A stretch of 64,000 nt of DNA from the NCBI RefSeq assembly GCF_963675395.1, contig NZ_OY776222.1, forward strand, positions 434,001-498,000. Reading direction: 5' to 3'. The number at the start of each line of letters is the position of its first letter. Positions within the stretch are counted from its first letter, which is position 1. The stretch comes from an uncultured Vibrio sp. Lineage in GTDB: Bacteria; Pseudomonadota; Gammaproteobacteria; Enterobacterales; Vibrionaceae. Made by a program: the position numbers and the translations under genes. Below the pieces are notes generated by a model. The model was not told the DNA's origin and searched no databases. It worked only from the letters and a program-made list of their open reading frames with translations. This document shows, piece after piece, positions 55,752 through 64,000 of the stretch.

Positions 55752-56621
55752 ATGCAAGGTATCCTCTCAATACAATCTCATGTTTCTTTTGGTCATGCTG
55801 GTAACAGCAGTGCGGTTTTCCCAATGCAACGCATGGGGTTTGAAGTGTGGCCGATTCATACCGTGCAATTTTCTAACCATACCCAATATCAAGAGGGTTG
55901 GACTGGGCGAGCTTTTTCTGCGGATGACATCAGTGAACTTGTTCGTGGTTTGGGGAATATTGGCGCACTGGAAAAGTGCCAGGCTGTATTAACGGGTTAC
56001 CAAGGGAGTGCTGAACAGTGCCTTGCAGTGGAAGAAACGGTCACGCAAGTCAAGAGTAAGAATCCAGACGCACTTTATGTATGTGACCCGGTGATGGGTG
56101 CGCCAGACAAAGGCTGTATCGTTGCCCCGGGAATTGCTGAAAACCTGTTAACGCGTCTGATGCCAATGGCGGATGTGATCGTACCAAATCAGTTCGAGCT
56201 CAGCCAGTTTGCAGAAATGGAAATTCATACGTTAGACGATGCGATCACCGCCTGTCAGCGAGCGTTAGCAAAAGGCCCCAAAGTTGTGTTGGTAAAACAT
56301 CTTTACTGTCTGGAAAATGGCAGCTTCAACATGCTACTCGCGACACAAGATGGTATTTATCTCGCAAAACGTCCGCATTTTGAATTTGCTAAGCAACCAG
56401 TCGGTGTGGGTGATCTTATCTCAGCGATTTTCACTGCGGGGCTGCTCAAGGGGTGGAGTCCGAAGCAGGCATTCCAGCACTGCCATGACGCTTGCTATGG
56501 CGTATTAAGTACTACTTATCATGCTGGCGAGTGGGAATTACAAACTATCGCCGCTCAGCAAGAGCTCGTAGAGCCAAGTAAACATTTCGCAGTTGAAGAA
56601 GTGGCATTAGCCGTCGCGTAA
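55752..56621 (+). CDS. pdxY: Pyridoxal kinase PdxY
   Basis: A 289-aa ribokinase-fold enzyme that phosphorylates pyridoxal in PLP salvage. [30 protein letters not shown] N-terminus (shown in part), [18 protein letters not shown], and the [15 protein letters not shown] anion-hole/catalytic Asp motif are all present. ATG 55752 follows AAGAGGACAGG; upstream codons would add 23 residues not seen in the family. It supports the PLP enzymes in this window, but also cell-wide supply. Confidence 0.93.
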   Translation: MQGILSIQSHVSFGHAGNSSAVFPMQRMGFEVWPIHTVQFSNHTQYQEGWTGRAFSADDISELVRGLGNIGALEKCQAVLTGYQGSAEQCLAVEETVTQVKSKNPDALYVCDPVMGAPDKGCIVAPGIAENLLTRLMPMADVIVPNQFELSQFAEMEIHTLDDAITACQRALAKGPKVVLVKHLYCLENGSFNMLLATQDGIYLAKRPHFEFAKQPVGVGDLISAIFTAGLLKGWSPKQAFQHCHDACYGVLSTTYHAGEWELQTIAAQQELVEPSKHFAVEEVALAVA

Positions 56622-56644
56622 CATTGGCTAGCAAACAGGGATAT

Positions 56645-56676
56645 AAAAATGGGGAGCCAATTGGCTCCCCATTTTT
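56645..56676. terminator. Bidirectional terminator after pdxY
   Basis: Palindromic stem ATGGGGAGCC / GGCTCCCCAT around AATT, with A- and T-runs on either side; serves pdxY and the convergent sstT. Confidence 0.9.
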
Positions 56677-56697
56677 ATTGATGTCATCTTTTATTGA

Positions 56698-57918
56698 TTA
56701 TTGCTGTTCTTTTTGGTGCTCTGAACGGCAAACCGCAGCAGTGAAGACAACGTCAGTAGAACTGTTTAGTGCAGTTTCTGCTGAGTCTTGAATAACGCCG
56801 ATGATAAAGCCAACCGCTACCACCTGCATTGCTACGTCATTTGAGATACCGAATAGACCACAAGCAAGAGGGATCAGTAGGAGAGAACCACCTGCAACGC
56901 CTGAAGCACCACATGCAGAAACGGCTGCAACGATACTCAGAAGCAATGCTGTTAATAGGTCAACTTCAATACCCATAGTATGAACGGCCGCCAACGTTAG
57001 CGTTGTAATAGTGATTGCTGCACCAGCCATGTTGATGGTTGCGCCTAGAGGGATAGACACTGAGTAAGTGTCTTCGTCTAGTTTTAGCTTCTCACACAAC
57101 GTCATGTTCACTGGGATGTTCGCTGCACTTGAGCGAGTGAAGAATGCAGTTACGCCACTTTCACGCAGACACTGGAAAACCAATGGGTATGGGTTTTGTT
57201 TTGTTTTGAAGTAAACGATCGCTGGGTTTACGATCAAAGCGATGATAAGCATTGCGCCTAAAAGTACCGCTAGCAAGTGTGCGTAGCTAGCCAGCGCGCT
57301 GAAACCGGTTGTTGCAAACGTGGAAGCGACCAAACCGAAGATACCAAATGGCGCAAGACGAATAATAAAGCGTACGATCTGTGACACACTGTGGCTTAGA
57401 TCTTCAAATAGCGCTTTGGTCGTTGCTGACGCGTGATGCAGTGCCAGACCAAGACCAACACCCCAAGCAAGAATACCGATGTAGTTTGCTTCTACTAGTG
57501 CGTTTACTGGGTTATCTACTATTTTGAACAGCAGTGTGTTCAGTACTTCTGTAATACCTTGTGGTGGATTCGCGCCTTCAGCGCCGGTTACAAGCGTTAA
57601 AGTGGTTGGGAAAAGGAAGCTTAGAACCACGGCTGATAGTGCAGCGAAGAATGTGCCCATCAGGTAGAGCATCACGATCGGACGCATATAAGTGTGTTGG
57701 TTTTTCTTTTGGTTTGCGATAGACGCTGCGACCAAAACAAAGACAAGGATCGGAGCAATCGCTTTAAGCGCTCCAACAAAAAGGCTACCAATCAATCCAG
57801 CGCTTTCAGCGTGACTTGGTGAAACTGTCGCTAGTAAGACACCAAAGACAATGCCGACAAGGATCTGGAGAACGAGGTTACCACGAGCATATCGGGCAAC
57901 GAGGCTGTTATGTTGCAT
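56698..57918 (-). CDS. sstT: Sodium:serine/threonine symporter SstT
   Basis: A 406-aa member of the dicarboxylate/amino acid:cation symporter family. Eight membrane helices plus two re-entrant hairpins are indicated by [21 protein letters not shown] (HP1 serine-rich tip, shown in part), [16 protein letters not shown] (the NMDGT-like unwound helix) and [18 protein letters not shown] (HP2). The sequence pattern is that of SstT rather than GltP/DctA. Monocistronic. Confidence 0.92.
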   Translation of the reverse strand: MQHNSLVARYARGNLVLQILVGIVFGVLLATVSPSHAESAGLIGSLFVGALKAIAPILVFVLVAASIANQKKNQHTYMRPIVMLYLMGTFFAALSAVVLSFLFPTTLTLVTGAEGANPPQGITEVLNTLLFKIVDNPVNALVEANYIGILAWGVGLGLALHHASATTKALFEDLSHSVSQIVRFIIRLAPFGIFGLVASTFATTGFSALASYAHLLAVLLGAMLIIALIVNPAIVYFKTKQNPYPLVFQCLRESGVTAFFTRSSAANIPVNMTLCEKLKLDEDTYSVSIPLGATINMAGAAITITTLTLAAVHTMGIEVDLLTALLLSIVAAVSACGASGVAGGSLLLIPLACGLFGISNDVAMQVVAVGFIIGVIQDSAETALNSSTDVVFTAAVCRSEHQKEQQ

Positions 57919-58224
57919 ACATCATTCCTGCAATGTTATGTCTAAGTGATTGAATAATAACTACCCATTACACGGCGTTAATGTCCTTGATAAACAAGGG
58001 ATGAGCATTGGTTCTGGTCACTAAAACACATGATTATCAATTATCCTGTTTTTATGTATTCAGCCAGTCTCTGACTGAACAGCCCATATCTTAGCTTGGT
58101 AATATTTTGTGTCTAGTTTTAGTTTGTTTTTGGATTAAATGTTTGCTTAATGTTATTAATTTAAGTTGTTTATGTTGAAAAAAATCAGTGATTATGAATG
58201 ATGCTTTTTAATAAAGTTATTAAA

Positions 58225-58247
58225 AAGGAGACAAATGTCTCCTTAAA
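58225..58247 (-). terminator. Hairpin downstream of the decayed PTS fragment
   Basis: Stem AAGGAGAC / GTCTCCTT around AAAT, with T-run on the minus strand. It lies just past the PTS IIB remnant and may be its original terminator. Confidence 0.65.
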
Positions 58248-58331
58248 TTTGATTGACCAAAGAAAGCGAAAGCGTTAATTGGTGAGTCGAGGGGGCGTTA
58301 ATGAGCGTTGGCAGCATAGTCTCCCATTCGG

Positions 58332-58448
58332 TTACGTATGGCCACTCACACGTTCTTCCATTATTTGTGAATAACTGTTCGCTTTCAGCCCGTAGATGAT
58401 TTGGATATGTTTATCATCCAAAACCACTACGCCGTGAGCGCCATGCAC
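58332..58448 (-). pseudogene. Remnant of a PTS enzyme IIB domain
   Basis: A 38-codon frame, closed upstream by a stop, contains GAHGVVVLDDKHIQIIYG followed by LKANSYSQIMEERV. This matches the end of glucose/N-acetylglucosamine-type IIB domains (GAxGVV...QxIxG...A...M). The phosphorylation-site cysteine part and the whole IIC domain are missing. A deletion relic. Confidence 0.45.
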
Positions 58449-58568
58449 CTATAGATATGAGGGGTAAAGCATAGAATTGTATTTTGAAACAAATAGCCAT
58501 TGAGAATAGAACAAGATAAATGAGGCTCCCTTCTGGGGTAATACCAGTCACTTAAGGGCTCCTATACG

Positions 58569-58690
58569 GTCATTCCAGCGAGCCTAAGAATCTAGTGTCA
58601 GCTCGCTGGAATATAGAAAAATACCTTTGATAACAAAGTCCTCGGATAGAAGATCCTGAATCACGCTCCTTCGTCACGGTTCAGGATGAC
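58569..58690. repeat. Intergenic repeat, copy 2
   Basis: A 122-bp unit from GTCATTCC to GGATGAC. Read on the minus strand it aligns with 41244-41376: GTCATCCTGAA, TGACGAAGGAG, GTGATTCAGGATCT and CGCTGGAATGAC are shared. The two copies differ most in the middle. Confidence 0.8.
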
Positions 58691-58723
58691 GGCTGACTGG
58701 AGTATCTGCTTACTGTTAACTGG

Positions 58724-59341
58724 TTAGCTTTTCGTCGACGTATCGTTTGAGGTGAGTTGTGAGATAGCCTCGACTATTGGTGCTGGCGTGAGCGTGTGAG
58801 GCACTTTAGTGATCAAGGTTCCGTCAGGCTTTAAGAAGTAGAAGTAGGAACTGTGGTCCAGGGTATACTTCAGTTCAGAGCCTTCTAGTTCTGTTTTGCG
58901 GAAAATAACGCCGTAGCTGTGAGCCAGCGGAGTCGTGATGTCTAGTGGCGCTGACAACCCTTCAATCATCGGGTGGAAGTAGTGGGCGTATTTCGCTGAT
59001 GCATCCGCTTCATCACGTTCTGGATCTAACGAGATAAACATTGGGCGTAGCTGGGCTTTTTGCGCATCATCAATTTGGTTCAGCGCGCCAGCCAGCATGG
59101 CGAGTGAGGTGGGACAAACATCAGGACAGCGTGTGAACCCAAAGTACACGATACGAATACGAGGATCATTCACATCGAAAATCTTGACTGGCTGGTCATT
59201 TTCGCCAAATAACACCGTCTGCTCTGACTTGGCTGACTCAGTTTGTTCGGTTGGAACAGCTTCTTGGCTGTCCAAGTAGCTTTTCGCGCCAAATCCGAGT
59301 ACGAAAGCGACGACGAGAAATAGGGACCAGTTGCGGCTCAT
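58724..59341 (-). CDS. Sco1/SenC/PrrC-type copper chaperone or thiol protein
   Basis: A 205-aa thioredoxin-fold protein anchored by an N-terminal hydrophobic segment (WSLFLVVAFVLGFGA). The copper-binding motif RCPDVCP and the distal His in TLDHSSYFYF are intact, so it can bind copper as in delivery to cytochrome oxidase CuA, or act as a disulphide reductase. It follows a small exported protein gene by 9 bases, forming an operon. No oxidase genes are in the window. Confidence 0.92.
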   Translation of the reverse strand: MSRNWSLFLVVAFVLGFGAKSYLDSQEAVPTEQTESAKSEQTVLFGENDQPVKIFDVNDPRIRIVYFGFTRCPDVCPTSLAMLAGALNQIDDAQKAQLRPMFISLDPERDEADASAKYAHYFHPMIEGLSAPLDITTPLAHSYGVIFRKTELEGSELKYTLDHSSYFYFLKPDGTLITKVPHTLTPAPIVEAISQLTSNDTSTKS

Positions 59342-59350
59342 AATGATTCC

Positions 59351-59776
59351 TTATCTATGCATGTTGATGGCGGGATAAATGGTGTTTTGTCCGTCGGTGA
59401 GTTCTCCGACCCAAGTCATCGACTCTTGAGTGCAAACGGGTAAGATCAACTCACCAATGTATTTTCCTGGAGACACTTTGTTTAATAAGAACTTAGGTTC
59501 ACCCATTTCCATTTCTAGCCCAGACAAGCTCAGGACGAGTTGTTCGGCTTCGCTGTCAAACCATTCTACCGTGATCTGAGCGGGGATTAAGGGCTGGGTG
59601 TTATCGACATTAAGTGTCATAGAGACATCTTGTTGGACACAAGCTGTTGTAGATAAAAAGCAATATTCATCAAGCGGTTTGAGCTCTGAGGAAGTCGACA
59701 AGTTTTTGATTAGGGTTGGGGCGTAAAATCCTGCGACCAGTGCCACAGCGACGCCTGCTATGTTTAACAGTTTCAT
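59351..59776 (-). CDS. Exported protein paired with the Sco1-type gene, 141 aa
   Basis: No family recognised. The N-terminus (MKLLNIAGVAVALVAGFYAPTL) is a signal peptide or anchor. The mature region is a small beta-sandwich (VSMTLNVDNTQPLIPAQITV, LVLSLSGLEMEMG) with three cysteines (CFLSTTAC, LPVC), suggesting one or more disulphides or metal contact. First gene of the two-gene unit with the Sco1 homologue; methionines in LEMEMG are compatible with copper handling, which is inference. Confidence 0.7.
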   Translation of the reverse strand: MKLLNIAGVAVALVAGFYAPTLIKNLSTSSELKPLDEYCFLSTTACVQQDVSMTLNVDNTQPLIPAQITVEWFDSEAEQLVLSLSGLEMEMGEPKFLLNKVSPGKYIGELILPVCTQESMTWVGELTDGQNTIYPAINMHR

Positions 59777-59879
59777 TAAGGCTCAGTTTTTATCACTTAA
59801 TAAGAACCGCATCGTAGCACACCTGTACAATGCTCAACGAGACAAGTTCCAAGAAATTGTGCATGCTTATTAGATTGAA

Positions 59880-59906
59880 TAAAAAACGGAGCCATCGGCT
59901 CCGTTC
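59880..59906 (-). terminator. Terminator after popT
   Basis: Stem ACGGAGCC / GGCTCCGT (59886-59893 and 59897-59904); the A-run at 59881-59886 gives the T-tail on the minus strand. Confidence 0.9.
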
Positions 59907-59918
59907 AGAGAATAACGT

Positions 59919-60851
59919 CTACTTATCTGAATCAGCGAACTTTTCCAGGCTCAGTACCAGAGCGATTGCAGCCAGCATCATGATAATAGCGATAACCAGT
60001 TGTGACGACTGAGAAGTAATATGCTCATATTCAAACGGGGTTAAGTTGTGCTGAAGCAACGGCACTTGTTCACCTTTTGAATTTGTACGCCAGGTTAACG
60101 TTTCTTTCCACGGCCAGATTTTAGGCAGTGTGCCAAGCATCAACCCGGTCAGGAACATCAATGTCGCGTCACGGAAGTGGCGTAATAACCAAGATAATAA
60201 GTGTGAGAACGTCAGTAGGCCAATAACACAGCCTGCTAAAAATAGTGCCAAAACGTCGACTTGGAAGCCTTTAACTGCTGCAAGTACGGGTGTGTACATG
60301 CCGATGAGTAGCAAAATAAAGCTACCTGAAATACCTGGCAGGATCATGGCACAAATCGCGATGGAACCAGCGAGCAGCGTATTCACCATCGTAGGTTCCA
60401 TATGCAGTGGTTTTAGCACAGTAATGCAGTAAGCGAAGGCAACGCCGAACAATAAGACAATGAAGCGAATCGCGTCGCGTTTTTCTACCTGACGTACGAT
60501 GTGGTATACCGAAACCAAAATCAGTCCAAAAAAGAACGACCAAATTGGAATTGGGTGCGTATTCAATAACCAAGTGATCAGTTTTGCGAGTGTTGCAATG
60601 CTAACGCAAATACCGGAAAACAGCGTGATAAGAAAAAAGCCATTGATATGGTTAAACGCCGCTTTCGTTCCTTCTCTTTTCCAGATGGATAAAAGTGTTG
60701 GGTTGATACGTCGAATGCTCTCTAGCAACGTATCGTAAATGCCTGTAATAAAAGCGATGGTACCGCCAGAGACGCCGGGAACCACATCGGCTGCACCCAT
60801 CGCCATTCCTTTAAAGAAAGTAATTAGATAGTTCATTGTTGTACTGTTCAT
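59919..60851 (-). CDS. popT: DUF368 undecaprenyl-phosphate translocase PopT
   Basis: Multi-pass membrane protein of about 310 aa with two DUF368 signature hairpins: FKGMAMGAADVVPGVSGGTIAF near the start (shown in part) and MILPGISGSFILLLIGMY near the middle. V. cholerae VCA0040 (PopT), a DUF368 protein, recycles undecaprenyl phosphate across the inner membrane for cell-wall and glycan synthesis. Start choice is uncertain: ATG at 60881, 60851 or 60836, none with a clear ribosome site. Convergence with no neighbour suggests a single-gene unit. Confidence 0.9.
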   Translation of the reverse strand: MNSTTMNYLITFFKGMAMGAADVVPGVSGGTIAFITGIYDTLLESIRRINPTLLSIWKREGTKAAFNHINGFFLITLFSGICVSIATLAKLITWLLNTHPIPIWSFFFGLILVSVYHIVRQVEKRDAIRFIVLLFGVAFAYCITVLKPLHMEPTMVNTLLAGSIAICAMILPGISGSFILLLIGMYTPVLAAVKGFQVDVLALFLAGCVIGLLTFSHLLSWLLRHFRDATLMFLTGLMLGTLPKIWPWKETLTWRTNSKGEQVPLLQHNLTPFEYEHITSQSSQLVIAIIMMLAAIALVLSLEKFADSDK

Positions 60852-61125
60852 GTCTGTTGATGGGACAGAGTATACAAACATTGCTGGTAAAAAAGTATGA
60901 AATAGTATTGTTATGACAGCATAATTTCATCTCCAACCAGTTGATTGCAGTTTAAACTTTGACCGTTTTATACTGTTATTAAGCTATGGCTCAATAATTG
61001 CGGTTGGTTGTGTGTTTTTGCAATTTGCATTTGCTAATTGCAATGTTGTTTTTCGTTTTGCTACAGATAATGTTGTAGATTTTTTGCTCCTGTGAGATCG
61101 AGCCCAAAAATAATTCTTTTAATTC
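60852..61125. other. Gap between popT and qrr, with LuxO sites
   Basis: No gene. It contains the two LuxO sites at 61018-61043 and is otherwise AT-rich; the popT promoter should lie at its left end. Confidence 0.6.
61018..61043. promoter_or_regulatory. Two adjacent LuxO binding sites
   Basis: TTGCAATTTGCAT (61018-61030) and TTGCTAATTGCAA (61031-61043) each match TTGCAWWWTGCAA at 12 of 13 positions and sit directly side by side, about 85 bases before the sigma-54 promoter, the normal enhancer position for phospho-LuxO. Confidence 0.88.
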
Positions 61126-61141
61126 TGGCATGTTTTATGCA
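61126..61141 (+). promoter_or_regulatory. Sigma-54 promoter of qrr
   Basis: TGGCATGTTTTATGCA has the -24 GG and -12 GC with the required 10-base spacing, 11 bases before the expected RNA start. Confidence 0.9.
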
Positions 61142-61151
61142 TAATACGCGA

Positions 61152-61260
61152 CGACCCTTATTAAGCCGAGGGTCACCTAGCCAACTGACGTTGTTAGTGA
61201 ATACACATTGTTCACAATAAATATCAGCCAATCGCGATTATTGCGGTTGGCTATTTTTTT
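61152..61260 (+). ncRNA. qrr: Qrr quorum regulatory small RNA
   Basis: An RNA of about 109 nt. It contains a 5' hairpin GACCC...GGGTC, then the invariant Qrr targeting core CTAGCCAACTGACGTTGTTA (61177-61196) and GTGAATACACATTGTTCAC, and ends in the terminator AGCCAATCGC / GCGGTTGGCT with seven T. With Hfq, Qrr RNAs repress LuxR/HapR-type master regulators and activate AphA at low cell density. Sigma-54 and LuxO sites upstream complete the unit. Which numbered Qrr it is cannot be told from the sequence alone. Confidence 0.96.
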
Positions 61261-61375
61261 GTCTGAATAAAAGTGCTTGCTACCGTTTTGTACAATGCTT
61301 CAAGCCCGCTGCATAAAAAGGGCTGACGCTTTCACGCCAACCCTGGTTGTTTAAGTATTGAATGGATTAACTCTT

Positions 61376-64000
61376 TTAGTATCCCATTAACTGCAGTAGA
61401 TTTTCTGCGGTGATAATGGCTTCTTTACGGTTCGCAATGTTTAGCTTTTGATACAAATTGCGAATGTGAGTTTTAATGGTTGTTCCTGCTACATCAAGCT
61501 CTTGAGCGATTTGTTCATTACTAAACCCAGAGTAAATCAACCCCAGAACCTGCCATTCGCGCTGAGTGAGAGGACTAGTGCGTACTAACTCTGGTACGTT
61601 CGGGTGGTTCACCAGTTTCTCAATGAAGTCTTCATCAAAGTGAATAGAACGGCTCCGCTGGTTCGATGAAATGTCTTTCATTAGTTGCTGCGCGCGGTGA
61701 CGTTCTAAATCGCCCAATTCATGGCGTAGGCTGAGTTTTTCCAATAAACCGCCAATGGTTGCGCCATCAATCAGGAAATTTCCAACCATGCCTGTCTGGT
61801 TGGTCATCACGAGTGCTTCTTTAAGTAGGGTTTTCGCTTGCTCTTCATCTTTCTGACGAGCTGCTAACACCGCTTCAACAACTAAGTTTCGGTTAGTATC
61901 GGTAATCAAATTGCTGCGATGTGCTTCACTTTTCAGGAAGTTCAGCGCTTGACGAGCTTCGTCATACTGGCCCAGATTAATATGAGCACGGACAATATTC
62001 CGCCATTGCAATTGACAGAAGTGGTTGCATGCTGATTCGGGACGAACCGCCGTGTTAAGCCACTCTTGTATTGCTTCCATGTTCCCGCGAGCTTGCCAAA
62101 ATAGGATGAGGGATAACGAGGCGTTTGCTGTCCAGTCAACGTGGTAGGTCGCTTGTTTCATCAAATGCTGAATGTGCTCAATAAACTTACCCGCTTTATC
62201 GAGTTCCCCACGCCCAATGGCGATACGCGCAAGCATGGAATAGCTATGTAAGTGCTTGCTTGGAGAGTGATTTTCCAAGATATGTAAGCCCTTGTAAGAA
62301 CACTCTTCGGCTTCATCCAGGCGGTTCCAGCACCAAAGCACCTGCGCTCGGATACGGAGTAAAAACTCATGCAGCGGAACGTGCTGAAGCTGATGCTCTT
62401 CTATCAAACGGAAACCGGAATCTTGCAATTCGAAGGCAGCCTGAACATAGCCTTGAGCAATCAAAATTTCACTTTGTTGTAAAATCGCCCATAACGCCTG
62501 ATGGTAAACTTGATACTGACGAGCCAGTTTTTCAGTTTGCTGCATCATTGGCAATGCTCGGTCGAGTTTACCCAATACGTGGTTGACTTCTCCAACGACG
62601 GAGGTCGCTACGATTCGGCTACGATAGATGGTGTGATCTAGCTCACTGAGTGCGCGTTCTGCTAACTCAAGGGCTTTTTCAGGCTGGTTACTGTTGATCG
62701 CAACCTGAGCAAGTAACGCATTGGCCTGACCTTGATAGTGGACATCCAGTTCAATGTTGCGTTTTTGATGTTCTGCTTCTGCCTCTTCAAGCAACTGACC
62801 GACCTGATTGTAACGGTGCTGACTTTGTGCCAGCCATGCTCGTAACATGGTCAATTTTGGATGACTAAACAGTAGTTCGGAGTCAAGCTGATGAATGGCA
62901 TTTTCCAAGGTGCTGAGTTCGCCTTTGTTAAACATTTTCCAGCCAAACTCATTGATAATTTCAACCACTAAGCCTTTGTCGTCTGACTTCTGAGCGTGGT
63001 GAATCGCTTGATGAGGTGCTTTCTGCTGTAACCACGCCAAGGCGGCATTGCGGTGCAAATCTTTCTCTTGCTGAGGAATACGAGCCTGCCGCTCATGAGA
63101 CAAAAACTCACCAAATAAGTTGTGGAATCGGAACCAGTTATGTTCACCTTCTAGAGGGTAAATAAACAGACCATAACGATTCAAAGATTCGATCATACCG
63201 AGCGCATCTTCACGTTGAGTCAATGCAAAGACTAACTCGTCGTTGAAATGATCCAGAACCGACACCTGCATCAGGAACTGACGAGTTTCCGGATCAAGCA
63301 GATCAAATACTTCTTCTACCAGATAATCCCATAAGTGCGCGTGGTTGAACTGAGAAACTGACTCCACCGTTTGCGCTAAGGTGCGGTTTTGATGCTGCGC
63401 TTGCAGCGCGATAAGTTGCAATGCAGATGGCCAGCCTTCGACGTATGTTCTGAGGTTATTGGCCATGTCTTCATCAATACCGTCAGCGATGCGCTGGTTA
63501 AAAAAGCGGGTAGTCTCTTCCGTATCGAAGGCTAACATGTCGTTACCGATTTCGATCATCAAGTCACGCACACGCAGGTTTGCAGTACCTAATGGCGGTG
63601 TAGCACGGCTTGTGACGACTACGGTTAGGTTGTCTGGCATGTGCTTTAAGAAGAAGCGCATCGACTCATGAATCTCATCATTGGTGATTAAGTGATAGTC
63701 ATCAAGTACCACGTAACATTCCTGATGAAAGTCAGCCATTTCGGCAAACAGTTCACTATAAAGTGAGCGTAAAGAGGATATTTGGCGTTTTTCCGCCAGT
63801 TTCTGCGCATTAGAGCAACTGAAGTTTGTTGCTTTGTTTAGTGCCTGTAGTAGGTAATTGACAAAGCGGAAGCCGTCATTATCGCTGTCATCAATACTAT
63901 ACCAGCCAACATTGGGCTTATCCGACAGCCACTGAGCTGCCATTGTTGTTTTGCCGTAACCGGCAGGTGAGCGAAACAAAACCAATTTGTAATAAGGCGC
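61376..64000 (-). CDS. malT: Maltose regulon activator MalT (5' end outside window)
   Basis: ATP- and maltotriose-dependent transcription activator of the STAND class. The frame is open to the right edge, so about 30 N-terminal residues are missing compared with the 901-aa E. coli protein; about 874 are seen. Visible: Walker [10 protein letters not shown], Walker [12 protein letters not shown], the NB-ARC-like domain (first 250 residues), a TPR-like sensor domain, and a C-terminal Lux[24 protein letters not shown]... with [19 protein letters not shown]. Likely target promoters in this window are lamB, glgX and pulA, each with MalT-like boxes nearby. Confidence 0.95.
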   Translation of the reverse strand, partial: APYYKLVLFRSPAGYGKTTMAAQWLSDKPNVGWYSIDDSDNDGFRFVNYLLQALNKATNFSCSNAQKLAEKRQISSLRSLYSELFAEMADFHQECYVVLDDYHLITNDEIHESMRFFLKHMPDNLTVVVTSRATPPLGTANLRVRDLMIEIGNDMLAFDTEETTRFFNQRIADGIDEDMANNLRTYVEGWPSALQLIALQAQHQNRTLAQTVESVSQFNHAHLWDYLVEEVFDLLDPETRQFLMQVSVLDHFNDELVFALTQREDALGMIESLNRYGLFIYPLEGEHNWFRFHNLFGEFLSHERQARIPQQEKDLHRNAALAWLQQKAPHQAIHHAQKSDDKGLVVEIINEFGWKMFNKGELSTLENAIHQLDSELLFSHPKLTMLRAWLAQSQHRYNQVGQLLEEAEAEHQKRNIELDVHYQGQANALLAQVAINSNQPEKALELAERALSELDHTIYRSRIVATSVVGEVNHVLGKLDRALPMMQQTEKLARQYQVYHQALWAILQQSEILIAQGYVQAAFELQDSGFRLIEEHQLQHVPLHEFLLRIRAQVLWCWNRLDEAEECSYKGLHILENHSPSKHLHSYSMLARIAIGRGELDKAGKFIEHIQHLMKQATYHVDWTANASLSLILFWQARGNMEAIQEWLNTAVRPESACNHFCQLQWRNIVRAHINLGQYDEARQALNFLKSEAHRSNLITDTNRNLVVEAVLAARQKDEEQAKTLLKEALVMTNQTGMVGNFLIDGATIGGLLEKLSLRHELGDLERHRAQQLMKDISSNQRSRSIHFDEDFIEKLVNHPNVPELVRTSPLTQREWQVLGLIYSGFSNEQIAQELDVAGTTIKTHIRNLYQKLNIANRKEAIITAENLLQLMGY

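Larger units (their letters stand above)
57919..58723. other. Large gap between sstT and the Sco1-type gene
   Basis: About 800 bases without an intact gene. It holds the sstT promoter (57919-58200, AT-rich), a minus-strand hairpin (58225-58247), an apparent PTS IIB remnant (58332-58448) and an intergenic repeat (58569-58690). It looks like a scar of gene loss. Confidence 0.6.

Overview
The window reads as Vibrio DNA, most likely the second chromosome of a Harveyi-clade or related species. Evidence: a complete Qrr quorum-sensing small RNA with its sigma-54 promoter and LuxO sites, a V. cholerae VctPDGC-type siderophore importer, a DUF368/PopT protein, a V. vulnificus-type lysine/ornithine decarboxylase and a Vibrio-type ScrR. 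The species cannot be fixed from sequence alone. Two genes run off the edges: the GH112 phosphorylase at the left and malT at the right. No rRNA, tRNA, CRISPR array or prophage was seen.

Layout. 1-8.3 kb: GH112 galactosyl-HexNAc phosphorylase, a PL8 polysaccharide lyase without a signal peptide, an M16 metalloprotease lipoprotein and a kinase-fold protein. 8.3-17 kb: an accessory-looking secreted-enzyme block. A long leader carries a c-di-GMP-I (GEMM) riboswitch and a terminator ahead of a levansucrase (GH68) and a secreted GH32 fructanase, followed by a large subtilisin-like protease. 17-22.6 kb: an OmpA-type porin, a two-gene lipoprotein/periplasmic operon, a decayed BCCT transporter fragment and a CSS-EAL c-di-GMP phosphodiesterase. 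22.6-30.8 kb: amine and beta-alanine catabolism (PLP decarboxylase, LysR regulator, omega-aminotransferase, semialdehyde dehydrogenase), with a 280-bp inverted-repeat element in the divergent promoter, then GST, SugE/Gdx, LysR and RidA. 31-36 kb: Fur-box-controlled vctPDGC and a divergent LysR gene. 36-41 kb: an MFS pump in an operon with an atypical serine recombinase, then scrA and scrR. 41-56 kb: a maltodextrin block (glgX, lamB, malM, a starch-module-like lipoprotein, a GH13 lipoprotein, pulA) with MalT boxes; an IS630 element has inserted just upstream of glgX. 56-64 kb: pdxY, sstT, a Sco1-type protein and partner, popT, qrr and malT.

How it fits together. MalT at the right edge probably activates the lamB, glgX and pulA promoters, giving outer-membrane maltodextrin uptake plus cell-surface or periplasmic starch hydrolysis. 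ScrR and ScrA handle sucrose. A ScrR-like palindrome in the levansucrase leader suggests that sucrose sensing and c-di-GMP jointly control conversion of extracellular sucrose into levan. The same window encodes a c-di-GMP phosphodiesterase and a Qrr RNA, so several layers of the biofilm and quorum network meet here. The strongest candidate for a little-described system is the c-di-GMP riboswitch plus levansucrase plus fructanase unit.
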